A model generated the notes under the pieces. That model made no database searches. It worked only from the letters and a program-made list of their open reading frames with translations, and had not been told where the DNA came from. Source: Nautilus pompilius (lineage: Eukaryota; Mollusca; Cephalopoda; Nautilida; Nautilidae). Taken from it: a stretch of DNA of 64,000 nucleotides. The stretch covers positions 1,798,001 through 1,862,000 of the forward strand of contig JACATO010000648.1 in the NCBI GenBank assembly GCA_018389105.1, in the 5' to 3' direction. The position numbers and the translations under genes were made by a program. Shown here in pieces: positions 24,839 to 37,215 of this stretch; position 1 is the first letter of the stretch; every line of letters starts with the position of its first letter.

Positions 24839-27139
24839 TCAAAGACATTGTCTACAGTCTATTGAAATAAAACTTTTTCGAGCCTTCTTGGATACAAAGT
24901 CCTCAATAGGATCACTATAATCAAACTCTCTTCCAATTTTATTTTCAACTGAAATCATTGCTAATCAAACTAGGTGAACTTGTGACATGCAAGAGTGCAG
25001 ATAACTTTTTTTTTTTATAATTTTCAGTTTTGAAAATGCCCTCTCATCAGATGCAACTGCTACAGGTACAGTGAGAAGAATGTGAAGTACTACACACAAA
25101 TTTGGATATATTATATATAATATATTGAATGTTAAAATTATAAATAAATTTAAGAAATGTCAAAGCTGCACATTTTAATCCATGTCTTCCTCAAGGTGTA
25201 AAGATGCAACTTTACATCTCTTTTCAATGTTATCATCAGTCATTTTGGCTAAAGAACTGTCAAATATGAATCCATACTTGTCCCTAAACTGCATGCGAAA
25301 TTTGTCTTTTGGGTCAAGTATAGGCTCACCTGATGTCTCATCCAGAGAAAGCCTATGCCTTTCCCACACCTTGCTCTGGAGATTTCACCTCAATAAGGTC
25401 ATCAAATGTCACGGCAATGCTTTCAGCAACTCTTACAGCTTTTAGAAAACCTTGATCATTATAGTCAGTCACATATTCCAGAATACCTTTCAGTAGTACC
25501 ACTGCAACATCTAATTGCATATCTATACTTTATTTATTTGTGACAGAATGTGATACCAAATAATTGTCTTAAGGAGGAATGTAAATGACAGTAGCTCAAT
25601 CAAAAGCCTGTTAACCTTGGCACAAGTTACGCTGTCAAGGGCGGGGATATTCAGTAATTCAATAATTGCATTACAAACTTCAGAAGCTTCAAAACATAGT
25701 TTTACACTAGCAATGCGACTTTCCCACCAAGTTTCAGGTGGTATTTTCGCTGTATGTTTCACAAACGAAGTCAGTATACTCCATCTTTTACTTAAAGATG
25801 CAAAGAGGCATTAAGTTGTGTAAATTTCCAAAATAAGTTTATCCTGTTCTGCAAGACTTAGCTGCATCACATAAAACCAAGTTTAAGCTGTGACATCCAC
25901 AGGGAATGTAAATGGCTTTAGCGTTTAGGTCTAAAAGTCTCTTTTAGACAACAGCATATTTTCCCTTCATATCTGAACCATCATCATATCCTTCACCCCT
26001 ACAGTTAACTAATGATAAATTCAGATCTTTAAATTTTTCAAGAAGAGACTCGGTCAATCCAGCACCGCCAGGGTCTTTGACATTTATGAATCCTACAAAA
26101 TGCTCTTCAACCATAGGTTCAATCTCTCCTACATTGACTATCCTAAGGATAAGTGACCCCCTGTTCTTTGTGACTTAAGCCTAGGGTACAGTCAAGGATT
26201 ATAGAGTAGTATACAGATGTTTAAACTAAGCTCAGGATTTTCTTCAACATATGACTTGAGATCAATTCAATGAATTCATTTTGAATGTTTTTTCCTAGAT
26301 AGTGATCATGAATTTCCTTATTTTTTATACGCCTGATGTGTTCTGCCATAACTTGGTCATATTTGGCCACAAGCTCAACTTGTCCAGAAAATTGCCATTA
26401 TTGAAGTCTCCAAGTATTTAATGACCTCCATTTCCATGTAGGGCTAAATTTCTCTCAGCTAAGAACTAAATAATCAATAGCATATGATAAAGTATTTTCC
26501 TCCAGTAGTCAATCTCTAGCTGCAACTGAAACTGCACTAATGCATCAGTAGTTGTTTTTGCAATTAATCTACCTTTTAACTCATACCACTGCTTCATGCA
26601 ATGAATATCACCATCTGATGACTCATGAGTTTTAAGACTATCACCTAAATGCTTCCAATCATGCAGCCCATCAAAAGACCTGAGAATTTTGAAGAAACTA
26701 GATGATGTAAACCTCCTGCCATTTGTTACTGGATACATTTTATTATCTTCATCATGATTTTCTTTTTTTCTTAGTGGACCAGCTTTAATCAAATAGTCTC
26801 TCTCCAGTTGTGACAGATGCTTTGGCCAAGTTGCAGGGTCCAGAGTTAATGTGCTCTTAACAGATTTAGTGTCAGGTGAACTTTCATCAGACTGATGTAG
26901 CAGTACTTCTTCCTTTTGGTCACTATCTAACTGATGTTTATCAGGATCTATTTCACACAGCTGTCTCTTATCATTCTCATGTTCAGGGCTACACTTATGC
27001 TGACCAAATTCTCCAGACAGCCCAGCACCTGCATCTTTGAATTCTTGTCAGGAGCTGTGCTTTCCCTCTTTTGAATACCAGTGATGTTAATAAATTTATC
27101 TAAGGAACCTTGCTGCTTCTTTGCCTCTGATAATGACAT
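24839..27139 (-). pseudogene. hAT transposase pseudogene (ZMYM1/DUF4371-like)
   Basis: Read from right to left, pieces of one protein occur in the expected order. They are a basic start with MSLSEAKKQQGSLDKFI, then TLDPATWPKHLSQLERDYLI (the DP-x-x-WP block before the TTF-type zinc-finger region), then HDWKHLGDSLKTHESS...WYELKGRL. Next come GEGYDDGSDMKGKY and an IYIPCGCHSLNLVLCDAA block of the DUF4371/RNase-H-like core, then PPETWWESRIASVK. The C-terminal dimerisation signature is VPVAVASDERAFSKLKIIK, and the frame ends at 24839. Intact length would be about 770 codons, normal for this family. Multiple stops and frameshifts (for example around 25950, 26160-26460 and 26990) make it non-functional. 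The family normally performs cut-and-paste transposition in the nucleus. Host ZMYM proteins descend from it. Confidence 0.9.
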
Positions 27140-28190
27140 ATGCAATCTGTGTTTTCCAAACAAATGAATGAGTGTTTGTTTTACTGTTCAAAATAGGCTA
27201 TTTTCCACCAAGCAGTATAAATAAAGGATATTTCAGCATATTAAAAATAATAAAAGCATATTACATCCATAAAAGAACAAATATATTCATTTGGTAATTA
27301 AATTATCAAATGTCAGCATATAAATATACTGGTGCATATACCAAGCATGATTATTATAATAGTAAAAATTAAAATTATATAAATGACTACATAATAAATG
27401 GTAAAAAGCCTCAACTTACGTAAATTTTACTTTACATAAGAAAATAAATAAATGCTAAAAAAAATTCAAGATATGGCAAAAAATTTTCTGTAGCGCTATG
27501 TATGGTGGATACCTGGGTATTTGTGGGCACTACTTTGAGCCGCAGAGTAAGGCACACTGGGGCTGGAGTCTGAGTGTGTTAGTCGGCTAGCATCCCTCTC
27601 CCATGCTCTGTTGTGTGTCACTATCAATCAAGTGAGTTTAGTTGTGCATAAATCATTTCATTCTTATGTGAATTTTTCCATTGCAAGCCGAGTGATGCTA
27701 TTGGTTCCGCAAAGAAGCACAAGGTGAGCATAATAAATAAATATGAAGACGGGCAAACATTGTCTACATTGTGCGTGGCTTGGGCATGGCCGTGTCGACG
27801 GTCAACATGATAGTAAAAAAAAACAAAGACTATATTAAAGAACACGTGAAAGGATCTGCCCCGTGAAATCTACGGTGATAACAAAACAAGGGACTGGTGT
27901 GATTGCCGAGATGGACAAATTGTTCAGTATTGTTTACTGCCTACCTTTATGCTTATGTAAGATTGCTGTATACCTGCGAGTTCGACTCATGTAAAAATTG
28001 ACTTACCTACAGCCGAGTGCAACGTAACCCTTACATGAGTCAGGTGTTTCCTGTATATCTTTTAATAGTAGCTATCAATAAAGTGTTCAAATGCAAATAT
28101 TTTTACCACAGATGAAACAAGTATCTTCAGAGAAATTCTGACACTAATGAAAAACATTTTAGATGTATATGACTTATGGCTATTAACCCT
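27140..28190. other. Noncoding 5' part of the hAT element
   Basis: About 1 kb upstream of the transposase start with no supported frame. 27480-27830 is less AT-rich than its surroundings and could be promoter DNA of the element or an insertion into it. Confidence 0.5.
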
Positions 28191-28640
28191 GAGCTTCAAA
28201 AAAATAAAGTATGATAGAGGTAATGGTATTGTAAAATATCTCTAAGTTATCATTGTAGAGCGATGACACTTGCGTCGAGAGCGCATGTGTGGCCATGCAC
28301 GATGCAAGGGTCAATCAAGAGCCGGTGGTCGAGTGCCTGACCTTAAGGGCCAATATAAGATGTAGTAGTAACATTATAAAATAAAAAGCAGAGCTTCAAA
28401 AAAATAAGTCCGATGAGGGTATTGTATCATAGAATGCATGTAAGCTATTGTAGTAGAGCAATGACGACACTTGTTTCTAAGTTCCTGGTGTGACCCAGGG
28501 GATCCAAAGGTCAGTGGAATATTGTGGGTCCACAGCATGACCCCCAGGGGCCAATGTATGATACACCAACATTGTAAACCAACCATAACCCCAAACATCA
28601 AAAAATTCAAGCCTGATTGGTGTAATGGTGCAATATGAGG
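28191..28640 (+). repeat. Diverged tandem repeat, period about 200 bases
   Basis: Two full units and a partial third lie inside the hAT element. Units begin GAGCTTCAAAAAAATAA at 28191 and 28391, and a more diverged AACATCAAAAAATTCAAG at about 28593. Other shared blocks are TATTGTA...TAAG(T/C)TAT, GTAGAGC(G/A)ATGAC and GGGCCAATRTAWGAT. The units are clearly related but have many substitutions and indels. No coding frame runs through them. Internal tandem repeats of this kind can be regulatory parts of a transposon or a nested element. Confidence 0.75.
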
Positions 28641-29273
28641 AACCCTGGGGTTCTGCAGAACACAGGTTGGGAACCGATGTGTTTAGTTAATTGTGCCGTA
28701 ATATATACATCCATATCTAAACTTGAAGTGCTGTTGCTGAGTATTTGGGGATCAATCAAATGAAAAGACAAATATATTTAGAAAAAATGCTCACCTCAGG
28801 CTCATGCATCACGTGCTCCCAGTTTTGTGTGCTCTGACTGACTGGGATGGTAATAAGAGACTAATGGCCCTATTTTAAAAATTAAATTTGGGGCCCCACT
28901 TTCATTACCAGATTTAAATATCCACAACTAAGCCACTGATTGGCTGAACTGGGTTAAGTAAGGGTACTTTAGCCAATCAGCAGCAAAAATTTTGAATTAA
29001 AAGTTGGTGTGGAATGTTTGGCTCCCATATTTGATTTTTGAAATATGGCCACAAGATCCATGATACTATGCATGGCAACAGGAACATATTTCTTTTCTAT
29101 TTCAAATTTTCACAAAATAATACATCTCAGAGGTACAAAACATTTTTGTTAGGGAGCAATTAAAACCATTTGGCTAATATGTTATATATTAGCCAAATTT
29201 GGGGGCCCCCCTTAAGTGTAAGGTCCTGGGCAGTTGCCCAATTTCCCCACCCCTCAGGTCACCACCGTCATAG

Positions 29274-29282
29274 TCATAAGTA
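29274..29282 (+). repeat. hAT flanking repeat, right copy
   Basis: TCATAAGTA, identical to 24450-24458. Confidence 0.65.
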
Positions 29283-32200
29283 CAGTTAAATTTAAACCAG
29301 AAAAATAAAAATCTCTTCCTTTTGTTGTTGTCCGTGTTTGTGACAGGTTTACAATTGTAGATAAAAGTCATTATGAGAATAAATCAAGTAGGAAGCAGAA
29401 GGCCATAAAAGCATTGAAGCAGATGGGAGGCAAAGGCGGGTGGAAGTGGTGATAGAAAGAAATGTGGTATGATGCAGCTCATCTCCCAATAATAAACAAT
29501 TAAAAAAAAAAATTGAATAGGCAACAGATTAAATATTAAAAAATAAAAATCTGTTTCTGCTTTTTAGGTCCAACAAGATGGCTGACACTGAAGAATTTTC
29601 ACTCTTGCTTTGTAAATCCACAGTGTTTCACTACAGTGTATCTATTGATATGACATTTTGAAATGATGCAGAAGAACCCTATTTTGTACAGAAATGATTT
29701 GTAGCAACCAAGTGATGGCTATTTAGTTAATGTCCTGTAGTTTCTCCTCATGTCAAAATATACTGTATAAAAGAGAAGATTAATATGTAACCCAAATCCC
29801 ACAACACTCTAAAACTAATAATCTTAGCAAAATAATCTATCAGTAGCTGATTTCTGATCATCTTCAGCTGAAGATAAAACAAAACAACATCATAAAAAAA
29901 AAATAATAACCATGGAAAAGGTGACTTAAAATAACGATAGCAATATCCACAAGTAATATAATTTTATTCTACAAACTACAAGCATTGTGTGTGAATGTTC
30001 TGTTAATAGCTCAGTAGATGCTATGTTTAAAAAAACCCTGTTTTGTACAAGTTAAATTTAGGAGCACATGGAATAAACTAATACCTGGCTTTTATATCTT
30101 TACTTCACATATGCACACATTCATATATTTGTGGGCATGTTTGCAAACATTTTTTGAAACCAGACACAAATCTAACATTGTATTTAAATTAACAGCAAAA
30201 TTATACAAGAATAAAATTAAATTACAGCAGTAACCATTAATCAGGTTAAATATTGTACCAATAGCTATTTCCCTACCCTGGAGCCTCATATAATCGATGA
30301 CGACTTTCCACCTCTCTACAACCACCAAATTTAAATAGATTAGGCATTTATTTGTTCTAGTAAATACTTAAAATCAATGAAGATTGTGCAATATATGTTA
30401 CAACCCTATTCACCAATAAACTGCTATAAACCAATCTAAAATATCCAAAAATGATCATTGGTTTTATCATGAAACTGGCTTGAAAATCAATCTGGATAAA
30501 ACAGTCAAAAATAATTTATTTGTGTGTTTGTGTGTACTAGTCGTATCCAAATGGCTTATTAAATACTAGATACAGTTTTCACTGTCAGTGCACAAATGAT
30601 GGTCAACTGATTGTTTTTCTTTTCTCAAAATCCATTTTCTTTTCATCTCCATTACAATGAACACCAAAAAGAAGGGATGGTGACTAAAGTCCAAGAACAT
30701 CCTCATTCTAACCATTAATTTTTTTAGACAAAATCATATAATAAGCAGAAGTTTAAACAGTTTATATTTGTAGATCTGTACTCGTTGCCATCTCTAAAGA
30801 TAAATACAGTACAAAACCAGCTACAGTTGTCCTAGTAAGTAATCTAACAATATGCTAGTTTCAAAGAGGTAGAAATATCAGACACTGTTTGGATAAATTC
30901 CCATCACTATTTTCACTCATTAAGTTGAATGGCAATGGGAAGACACACAAGGTGTTGTCAAGATGGACACCTGGTTTTGATGGCTTACAATGCTAAGAAA
31001 CTATAAATGGATGCCACAAGACTGCAGCAGCCAAACACTGTATCAGCTACTGATAGGGCAAGCAGTACTGTATTTAACTCACGTGTTCTCAATGGAGTCC
31101 AAGGCCCTACGTGTAGACCATCACTTCATATCTCCTGTCAGCCTCAAAAGGTTCTCCAAAATACAACCTTGCTTGCTTTAGTTAATGGTAAACTCTTGTA
31201 GTTCAATTTTCTCAAGCCGTGCAATGTCCTTAATCCTGCTCTCTCCTGTTTTGCTTATGCTGTTATAGTTTGATTAGACCATTTGAGAAATGGCCTTTTA
31301 CTTTATACATTAAAAGAACAACAAAGAAACTAATGAAGTAAATTTGCTTTGGCTACATTTACAATCAGTAACAATTATAGGTTTCTTCCTTTGATTATAA
31401 GACAATTTTGGTTGTAGTTTAAAACCGAAAACATTAGAAGCATCAAAGCCATTGAAATATGCAGAAATACAAAAGTAAGTGGTGGTTGGGGTATCATCTG
31501 TTGAGTAAAACTCAATGCACAATAGACGTTTCTATAGTCAGTTTGTCAATGACCACTTAAAAAAATTATCAGTTAATATAGTAAAAAAGAATATGCAAAG
31601 TTGGTATTTAAATAAATAATATAATTTAAAAAAAAAACAAGAAGAGAATATAAATATTAAGTAATGTTGAAGTAAAATGCTCAGTCAAAGTGCAAATGTA
31701 TTGAATCTGAAACTGTATCAAGGATACAATGATATAAACGCTGTCAAAACAGAACATGCTAAATGATGCCTACCAAAAGACCTGGTGCATGATGCAAATT
31801 TTGAATGTTAAACTACATTTGAAATATTTGAAATCTCATGTGTGAAAACATATATGATTGTGCCCAGGTTTAGCAGAGAGGTTGGCTTTCATAGATCTGC
31901 TTTTGTATACGCTGGTAAATATTAACACTTTAGCTTCTGCCTTCTTCAAAATAATAGAACAGAAAGTAAGTACATAACAATAAATCCATTTCAGTTGACA
32001 AGGCTTTCTTAATTTTTAGAGGATGTGTTTCAAAAGATAAAACAGACAATAAAATCACAAACAGAAAAGCTAACAATTTAAACTACTAAAACAGATGCAG
32101 CTCTCACACCCACCAAAGAAATATGTATGATTAGTATATATATACACACTTGCCAGGTATGTTTTGTTTCTACTATTATCAGTTTAAAGAACAGCAAGAA

Positions 32201-35061
32201 GCCTCGATGTCTATGAAACAGAACAGAGACATCCCTGAATTTTTGTATGTAAACAAGTTCTTTCCAAGACCTTGGAATATTCTGTAATACCTAGCAGCCA
32301 ATGAAAACACAGCTAATTTAACTAACAAATTTTCTATTTAGAAAGACATTAAGCCTATCAGATAAGGCACGTGTTCATTACTGCATTGTACTGATTTTCC
32401 ATGACAACTAATTAGCAGGGAAAAAAAAATGGTAACCAAATTTTTAAGTTGCAAACTGCTGATGCATAGATTACACAATCAATAATGGCATTCCTTGGCA
32501 AGCATCATGGAGGATTTAAAAATTCACATTTTTATAGTCACAACAAAGTATCAGAGTCAAGGGATAAAGGGGGGGGGGAGAATAAAAAAACACATCCCCA
32601 AACTGCTTAATCAAGATAAAAGGAAGACCTATCACCAGCAATGCAACCCCTTTGAAGACAAGATTATTTCCATGTTTCCTAACCACTACCAACCCTGTCT
32701 TCAAGAACATACGCAACGCATCACCAGAATTGAACTGGGAAAGAATAATTCGAAATAGATTAGAAAGAAGACAATAGCAATGGAAGCTGAATGATTACCA
32801 GTTAGGTTAATTTCAAAAAAAAAAAAATTAAACTCAAATACAGAATATCAAAGATACATTAGGAGGAGCCAAATGTCAAGAATGATAGGGTCAGCTTTCT
32901 GCAAGAACGGTGGCTTAGCATCAGTGAGTCTTAGCTGTTAAACCGTCATAGATGATCAGTTGTGCGGTTTGTTTAATCTCTAGTTGTGAGAACTGCAGCA
33001 AGAAAACTGGACGGAAAGGAGACAGAACACAGTTCAGGTGTTTTAACGACATCTGGTTATCAAAAAATGGTAGTTTCATGAAAACACAACATTATCCCCA
33101 ATAGCTAATATTTAAATTTTTCTATTTCATAACTAGAAAATTCAGGCGCAATCACTGATAATCTGTTTAAAAAAAAACAAAAAAAAAAACTCATTTCTAG
33201 AAGTGGCTGCAGTAAATTTACTGTTGTCAGAAAAGTTTTAGTTCCCATTTTATGTATCTTGTCATTTTATTTCTTAAAAAGATGCGATATGACTACAGTT
33301 GTGAAACCATGTGACAAATAACGTTGATGTAATTTATTAAAAATGGCAACTACGTGGCACCTAACAGAAAAGGTGCAATCCAAACCTTATAAAAAATTCA
33401 CACACAAAAATGTTTGCCATGATAAATGTTTATTATTTAAAAAAAAAATTCTTTTTTTTTTCTGTTTATTTTTTGGTGATAATGAAAAGTATCAGAAAAA
33501 AAGTACAAAAAACAGATAATTAGATATTCAGCAAACAGGAAAAAGATAATGAAGTAAGATAGCTTCACTTTTAATTTATAATGTACTCATAACTCCTAAA
33601 ACCAAAATCTCTTGCAGTTGCAACAGAAAAAAAAAAAACAGATTCCCTCCTTTCTCCACAAAAAGAAATTAAAAATCATCAACCTTTGTCCTGGTGAGAG
33701 ATTGTCAATGAGGGTAAGGGGACAGTGGAAGACTAAACTAGACATCTGTCTCTGCTCCAGAACAATGATGAGTCACAGCAGTAAATCACCCTTCAGCTGT
33801 ATCAACCTTCTATCCATATCCCCTGCCACCACCATCAACTCTATAAAACTAAAATTGCAACATCAACAAACAATTTTCAAGAAATAAGGTCAGACTTCCA
33901 AGAACAGAACAGAATACCCTCACCAAGTTAGGCATTTTATTCAGCCAAGCACTGCATCCACTATAGGGCAGCAATAAAATTAGACAGTGTAGAAATTCAA
34001 AAAAAATGAAACTCTGGTGGACACAGCAACAACTGAAGCATGTATGGCCTTTAATGGTTCTATCAGAACTTATGGATTGTTTATTTTTTTAAAAATAAAG
34101 ACTTTACGATGGCTAGTATATTTCTTCTGCGCCAAGAGATTTGATCATTTCAGAAGGGAGAAGATCACCAAGTGGTAACACAACACTAAACATCAGCAGC
34201 CCATCAACTGAATTCTGACAACTCAGTTTTCCCAGAAGAAAGATATGGCACACCTTTTCGTCCAACAATAAAAGGTTTTTCCAAACCCCCAAAAGACGAG
34301 TTCTCTGCATAGAAATAAACAAGATACAAAATCAAAAAAAAAAAAAAGAGGGGGGGTTACTAAATAAAACTAATATAACTTAAACTTGTGTTCCAAGAGA
34401 ATATTCCTGGAGAAAATAAAAACCTGAATATCTGAAGCTAACCTTAGACATCTTTGGTGAAATAAGATAGGCAAAATAAATATAAATCATCCAGTCAAAA
34501 TAAAACAATGCTTATAAGAGCATGAGAGACTGATTTTTTTAAAAAAAATATTTCATTACTGCCATCTCAAGATCGGGAAGCTCTAGCCAGACAGAAGCTA
34601 CCCCCAATATCATCTAAACGTAATAAAACTCCCAGAACATGATCCTTAAATACAGTGGTGTGAGATGTGCAAATGAAGGTGTAAATACAAACATCTGTTT
34701 TAATGTGGAGATGAACGAACTGTAGTCAGGGGCCAAAGAGATGTGAAGATAGAAATAGGAAATATAAAAAATATATATACATGGATTGTTATTGCATCTA
34801 TTCTTTTCTATTGCACATTTAATCAAGTCCAACCACCTTACAGCAAAAAAGATTCTGATCCAACATAATTTAATTTCACTATAAGAAAAACGATTAGAAT
34901 TCCTTTTTACAATAAGACAATGGAAATTACTTGTTTATAAACTGTAAAAAAAAAGAGTCAATCTTTTTTGTTCATTCATTGAAAATGGAATCATTACAGT
35001 AAATTGGAATTGTTCGAGTTTCTGACCAAACCAACTTGCCCATTAAACAATTCTTTGTTTT
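29283..35061. other. Long AT-rich noncoding stretch
   Basis: Nearly 6 kb of intron-like DNA. A TCAGCTGA palindrome lies at 29864, inside TTCAGCTGAA. All open frames are short, of low information and in both strands. I see no exon, RNA gene or transposon that I can support. Confidence 0.6.
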
Positions 35062-35138
35062 ACTCTCTCACCCATCTCTCTCTATCTCTCCATCTCTCTC
35101 TCTTCTCTCTCTCCATCTCTCTCTCTCACACACACACT
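35062..35138. repeat. CT/CA compound microsatellite
   Basis: CTCT repeats with ATCTC interruptions that end in a short (CA)n run. Confidence 0.9.
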
Positions 35139-35594
35139 ATATGCGTGTTATGTCTGGAAAACATTAACCAATTTGCCCATCTATTTAATTAAATTCCAAA
35201 ATGATTTTTCAAAAACATTTTAATTAAAAGTAATTAAATTTTTATGAGATTATAACCACAGGTCAAAATATTTTCTTCCCTAGCTTTTTGCAGACTTTTT
35301 TCACCTTCTGTCTTAAACATATACACAATTTCCTTTTTTTCCCCCTTTCTTTCAAATATCCTGATATTATACTGTAAAGAATGAACAAGTTTTAAACAAA
35401 TTTTATGTCTTTATCAAAAGATTTTAAATTTTTAAAAAAAAATTTGTATTTGCCTAATATCTGTTAAAGAAACTTATCTTTCCTCCTCCTCTATTTTTTT
35501 TTTTTTTAAAATATAGTTTTTGGTTGTTCTCATCGTCATTGTTTCCTTTCAATCATCCACCATTACAGGTAAGATGCATGCCGTCTCAGCTCAC
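35139..35594. other. AT-rich noncoding stretch
   Basis: No gene is supported. A donor-like CAG|GTAAGA on the plus strand at about 35568 has no convincing exon before it. Confidence 0.5.
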
Positions 35595-35673
35595 AACTTT
35601 CCCCGCCTCCTGCAGTCGCTTAGACAGCTGAAGCATTTGTTCCTGATATTCCCCCACCGTAACTAGCAGTGCT
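35595..35673 (-). other. Candidate coiled-coil exon, minus strand
   Basis: A minus-strand acceptor (TTTTTTAATGTACACTCTGACAG) is followed by 79 bases with one leading base and 26 open codons, ending at GTT|GTGAGC. The peptide contains VGEYQEQMLQLSKRLQEAGK, with hydrophobic residues at coiled-coil spacing. If the donor is not used, the frame ends two codons later in TGA (35586-35588). The GC-richer sequence stands out from AT-rich flanks. The donor is weak at -1 and -2. No specific protein family is recognised. Confidence 0.35.
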
Positions 35674-36942
35674 CTGTCAGAGTGTACATTAAAAAATCAC
35701 ATCTCAGTCTTTCTTGTCGATTTACGTGCGTTTGCTTTCAAAACAAGAACTAAAAGTGAAAGAAAAAAAAATTCATAGCAATATCTGAACCCCTTAATCA
35801 TTATAAAGGGATCCCTACCATCTCTGCAGGCAATGGCATTTTGGACTGGATCAAATTCAGGGAAAAGTGTATTTTGTATTGTGATTTTCTCCCATTTGCT
35901 TAGGGGACACTGATAGCTCTACTATGGATTAGCTTTCTCGTTATAAGTGTCTACATGGATTCACAAACAAAGACATTATTCTAAAATATGATAGAACTAG
36001 AAAATATTCACAAGGAAAATGCCCCCCCCACATATTCTAGCTACCAAGAATTTTTGTTTCCAGAAATGAAAAAGAGCTTATTAAAAGTAGACATACCTTC
36101 AGAATGGAAAATTATTCAATTTTCAAAATTCACATTTGATTTCGATGCAGTTTCCTTATTTACTATAATCCAACCTTGCTTGGAAGAGTTTTCTACAAAA
36201 TATGCCAGTACATAACAAGCACTATCTCCAGTCAATATTAATATAGCTTTCGCATCACAAACGCATGGTTTCAATACCATCCTCTGAATAATAACCACAT
36301 TCTGTCAGTCAATCAGTTTTAGCAGAAGTAGCAGCACATCATGATGGCAAAGTAATTGAAGTGGACAACAGATAGACAGTCGGACGGACAGACGGAGAGC
36401 CAACCTGCCGTTAGTCTATGCAGAGATTTGCCCACAGGTAGGTAACTCCAAGTCACCACCTCCTCATCAGCTGACATTTAAATCTGCAGCCTAGTAGAGT
36501 GGATGGAAGGTAGAGCTAAAGACAGGTCATTGAGGAGAAATTCAAAGCGCAGAGGAAATTAGCGTTCTCAGATAAGAACAAACTAGAGATTCCTCCGTTC
36601 CATCCCCCAGGCTAAAGCTATGAATCCTTTATACAAATGTAGAAGACAATAGCCATACACACGAAGTGAGGCTTTTTTCCATCATTTTCCCATTTCACAC
36701 AATTTCAATAGCTAACAGACTTAATTATATTGAGTGTCTATAATAAAAATGAAGCTACCATCATAAAACATTATACATACTGTATATCAAAGACCTCTTT
36801 CCAGTCATTGTGTTTTGTTCCTGTTGCATTTTGCTTTATTTTTCAAGTAAATCATACTTATGAGAAGTTATTTCCAAGTCAACAGAAATAGGTTCAGCAA
36901 AAATCCAGCCGTGTTTTCATTTTTCAAGATATGCGAGAAAGT
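35674..36942. other. AT-rich noncoding stretch
   Basis: No supported gene. A TCAGCTGA palindrome lies at 36467. Confidence 0.6.
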
Positions 36943-36971
36943 AGAGAGAAAGAGAGAGATGGAGAGAGGGA

Positions 36972-37013
<42 letters not shown>

Positions 37014-37033
37014 GGGAGGAAGAGAGAGAGAGA

Positions 37034-37088
37034 GATGACGTTGGTACATAGAGAGATATATATGACGTCAGGACGTCGGTACAGAGAG
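37034..37088 (+). repeat. TGACGTCA-bearing module, copy 2
   Basis: GATGACGTTGGTACATAGAGAG followed by an ATATAT spacer and ATGACGTCAGGACGTCGGTACAGAGAG. TGACGTCA is at 37063-37070. It differs from the 750-806 copy by a few substitutions in the spacer and flanks. Confidence 0.8.
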
Positions 37089-37117
37089 AGAGAGAGAGGG
37101 AGAGAGAGAGAGAGAGA

Positions 37118-37172
37118 GATGACGTTGGTACATAGAGAGATATATATGACGTCAGGACGTCGGTACAGAGAG
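37118..37172 (+). repeat. TGACGTCA-bearing module, copy 3
   Basis: Identical by eye to copy 2 and offset from it by 84 bases, so the module plus about 29 bases of GA has been tandemly duplicated. TGACGTCA is at 37147-37154. Confidence 0.8.
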
Positions 37173-37179
37173 AGAGAGA

Positions 37180-37214
<35 letters not shown>

Positions 37215-37215
<1 letters not shown>

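Larger units (their letters stand above)
24459..29273 (-). mobile_element. Decayed autonomous-size hAT element, about 4.8 kb
   Basis: The element is bounded by the 9-base repeat TCATAAGTA. Its left end reads GAGGTGGCCTTAGAG and its right end, reverse-complemented, contains GGTGGTGACCTGAGG. GC-rich subterminal blocks follow on both sides (GCCCCGGGCAAG and GAGGGCCC on the left; GGGCAACTGCCCAGG and GGGGGGCCCCC on the right, inverted). Such GGTGGCC ends with GGGCCC-rich subtermini are typical of ZMYM/DUF4371-type hAT elements. The terminal inverted repeats are imperfect: about seven bases separate the right block from the flanking repeat. The element carries a broken transposase on the minus strand (24839-27139) and about 2.1 kb of noncoding DNA between the transposase start and the right end. 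Confidence 0.75.
36943..37214. repeat. GA microsatellite array, third locus
   Basis: GA and GGAGAG repeats with purines on the plus strand, interrupted by two copies of the TGACGTCA module. Confidence 0.95.
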
